NCBI GenBank assembly: GCA_039817415.1
Contig: JBCBVV010000033.1
Coordinates: 1-64,000, forward strand
From: JALEFZ01 sp039817415
Lineage (GTDB): Bacteria; Bacteroidota; Bacteroidia; J057
Length of the DNA: 64,000 nucleotides
Direction: 5' to 3'
In this document: positions 63,143 through 64,000 of the stretch, piece by piece
How the letters are laid out: every line of letters begins with the position of its first letter
Position numbering within the stretch: position 1 is the first letter of the stretch
Program-made: the position numbers and the translations under genes
Notes under the pieces: model-generated
Databases searched by the model: none
What the model saw: only the letters and a program-made list of their open reading frames with translations
What the model was told of the DNA's origin: nothing

Positions 63143-64000
63143 ATGAGACGAATAATTGCATCCCTTCTGTTCTTCGGAATTTTTGGGCTACACACGATCT
63201 CGGCCCAAAACATTTCTTTGCCACCAAGTGGTGGAAATCAGGTATGTGAGATTTCTCAGTATATGGGCTTAGTTAAAGTAAGTGTTAACTACAGCAGTCC
63301 TGACGTTACAGCCAATAATGGTGACAGCAGAAAGGGACAAATCTGGGGAAAGCTAGTCCCATACGGCCTTTCACCTAACACCTTTGGCACTGCCAAGAAT
63401 ATTCCATGGAGAGCTGGTGCCAACAAAAACACCATTGTTACCTTTTCACATGATGTCTTGGTTCAAGGGCGTCCTATACAAGCTGGTAGCTATGGTCTAC
63501 ACATGATTCCAGTTGAGTCTGGTGCTTGGACGGTAATCTTTTCCAATAACAATAACGCCTGGGGAAGCTACTTTTACGACGCTAAGGATGATGCCCTCCG
63601 AGTAGAGGCAACACCAGAACCTTGTGCCTACCAAGAATACCTGACCTTTGATTTTACGGTCAGAAAGCAGGCCACCTCCACCCTAGCCATGAAATGGGAT
63701 GAGCTTTCCTTACCCATTACCATTGAGGTTCCTAATCTCAACGATTTATATATCGAAGAAATGACGGCCCAACTACAGGATATCCCTGGATACTCTTGGC
63801 AAAACCTAAACCAGGCAGCTCAGTTTTGTTTGTCAAATAATACCCACCTTGATAAAGGGATGGAATGGGCAAACCTTGCAGTCAACGGAGCCTTTGTAGG
63901 ACAGGCTAACTTTAGCACCCTTTCTACCAAGGCAATGCTTGAAGCAAAGCTTGAGAAAGGCGAAGAACTGGAAGCTACCTTAAAGCAGGCGATGGATCAT
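63143..64000 (+). CDS. DUF2911 protein, 5' part
   Basis: Runs off the right edge without a stop (286 codons visible). Signal peptide about 1-22 (cut after SAQ). The family features are YMGLVKVSVNYSSPDV, GKLVPYGLSPN-FGTAKNIPWRAGANKNTIVTFSHDVLVQG, and the C-terminal NNNNAWGSYFYDAKDD. DUF2911 proteins are small secreted or periplasmic proteins of unknown function, sometimes with TPR tails; the region after residue 190 here appears to be such a helical tail. Confidence 0.88.
   Translation, partial: MRRIIASLLFFGIFGLHTISAQNISLPPSGGNQVCEISQYMGLVKVSVNYSSPDVTANNGDSRKGQIWGKLVPYGLSPNTFGTAKNIPWRAGANKNTIVTFSHDVLVQGRPIQAGSYGLHMIPVESGAWTVIFSNNNNAWGSYFYDAKDDALRVEATPEPCAYQEYLTFDFTVRKQATSTLAMKWDELSLPITIEVPNLNDLYIEEMTAQLQDIPGYSWQNLNQAAQFCLSNNTHLDKGMEWANLAVNGAFVGQANFSTLSTKAMLEAKLEKGEELEATLKQAMDH

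Noticed and set aside
1..64000. CRISPR arrays, rRNA genes, IS elements
   Set aside because: No regularly spaced direct repeats, rRNA-like sequence or transposase was seen in the window.

Overview
The window looks like a chromosome segment of a free-living Bacteroidota bacterium, probably from the Saprospiria or a nearby class. The evidence is a short (288-residue) primary sigma factor, promoters of the Bacteroidota type (TTTG, 19-21 bases, TAnnTTTG) ahead of several genes, a type IX secretion (T9SS) C-terminal sorting tail on an amylase, a T9SS plug protein, a LytS-type sensor with a beta-propeller, and a BatA-like protein. The genus assignment is inference; no rRNA gene is present.

Layout. 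1-2.4 kb: an AT-rich membrane-anchored Nudix-like gene, then a ParA/ribbon-helix-helix pair and a repeat cluster ending at tRNA-Met; this looks like the edge of an integrated element. 2.5-6.7 kb: a secreted alpha-amylase with two starch-binding-like modules, beside a membrane-embedded AraC regulator with two glucan-binding-like domains. 6.9-19.9 kb: mostly housekeeping (bacterial PH proteins, ribF, DUF3467, sensor kinase, MFS exporter, rpoD, nucleoside phosphorylase, gluQ, fabD, SDR). 20.2-20.7 kb: two related membrane microproteins that were not obvious as genes, closed by a strong terminator. 20.7-26.9 kb: the (p)ppGpp enzyme, tRNA-Leu, trigger factor, a TonB/TPR protein and an Hpt protein.

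27-49.3 kb: BatA; an M1-aminopeptidase-like protein that has lost every zinc ligand, directly followed by the T9SS plug gene; HI0933-type flavoprotein, AraC regulator, beta-hydroxyacid dehydrogenase, HEAT protein, a 14-unit MORN protein, a large thioester-containing alpha-2-macroglobulin, a solitary MlaE permease, an SDR, a von Willebrand protein and an ArnT-like transferase. 49.4-56.6 kb: a phenylacetate catabolic operon, paaE-A-B-C-D-I-Z plus an enoyl-CoA hydratase, with the same AACGATTGTT core in front of paaE and in front of paaB; it matches a PaaR-type operator. The genes cover epoxidation of phenylacetyl-CoA, ring opening, aldehyde oxidation and proofreading thioesterase; paaK, paaH, paaJ and a regulator are not in the window.

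56.7-64 kb: a GT-C-like membrane protein, a SirB1-like protein, a stand-alone cytochrome oxidase subunit III with an ArsR repressor, a 27-residue microprotein with its own terminator, a lipoprotein, a Nudix hydrolase, an unknown protein and the 5' part of a DUF2911 gene that runs off the window. The best candidates for undescribed biology are the tandem microproteins (20.2-20.7 kb), the dead M1 peptidase with the T9SS plug, the glucan-sensing membrane AraC protein, and the cox3-arsR-microprotein locus bounded by similar inverted repeats.
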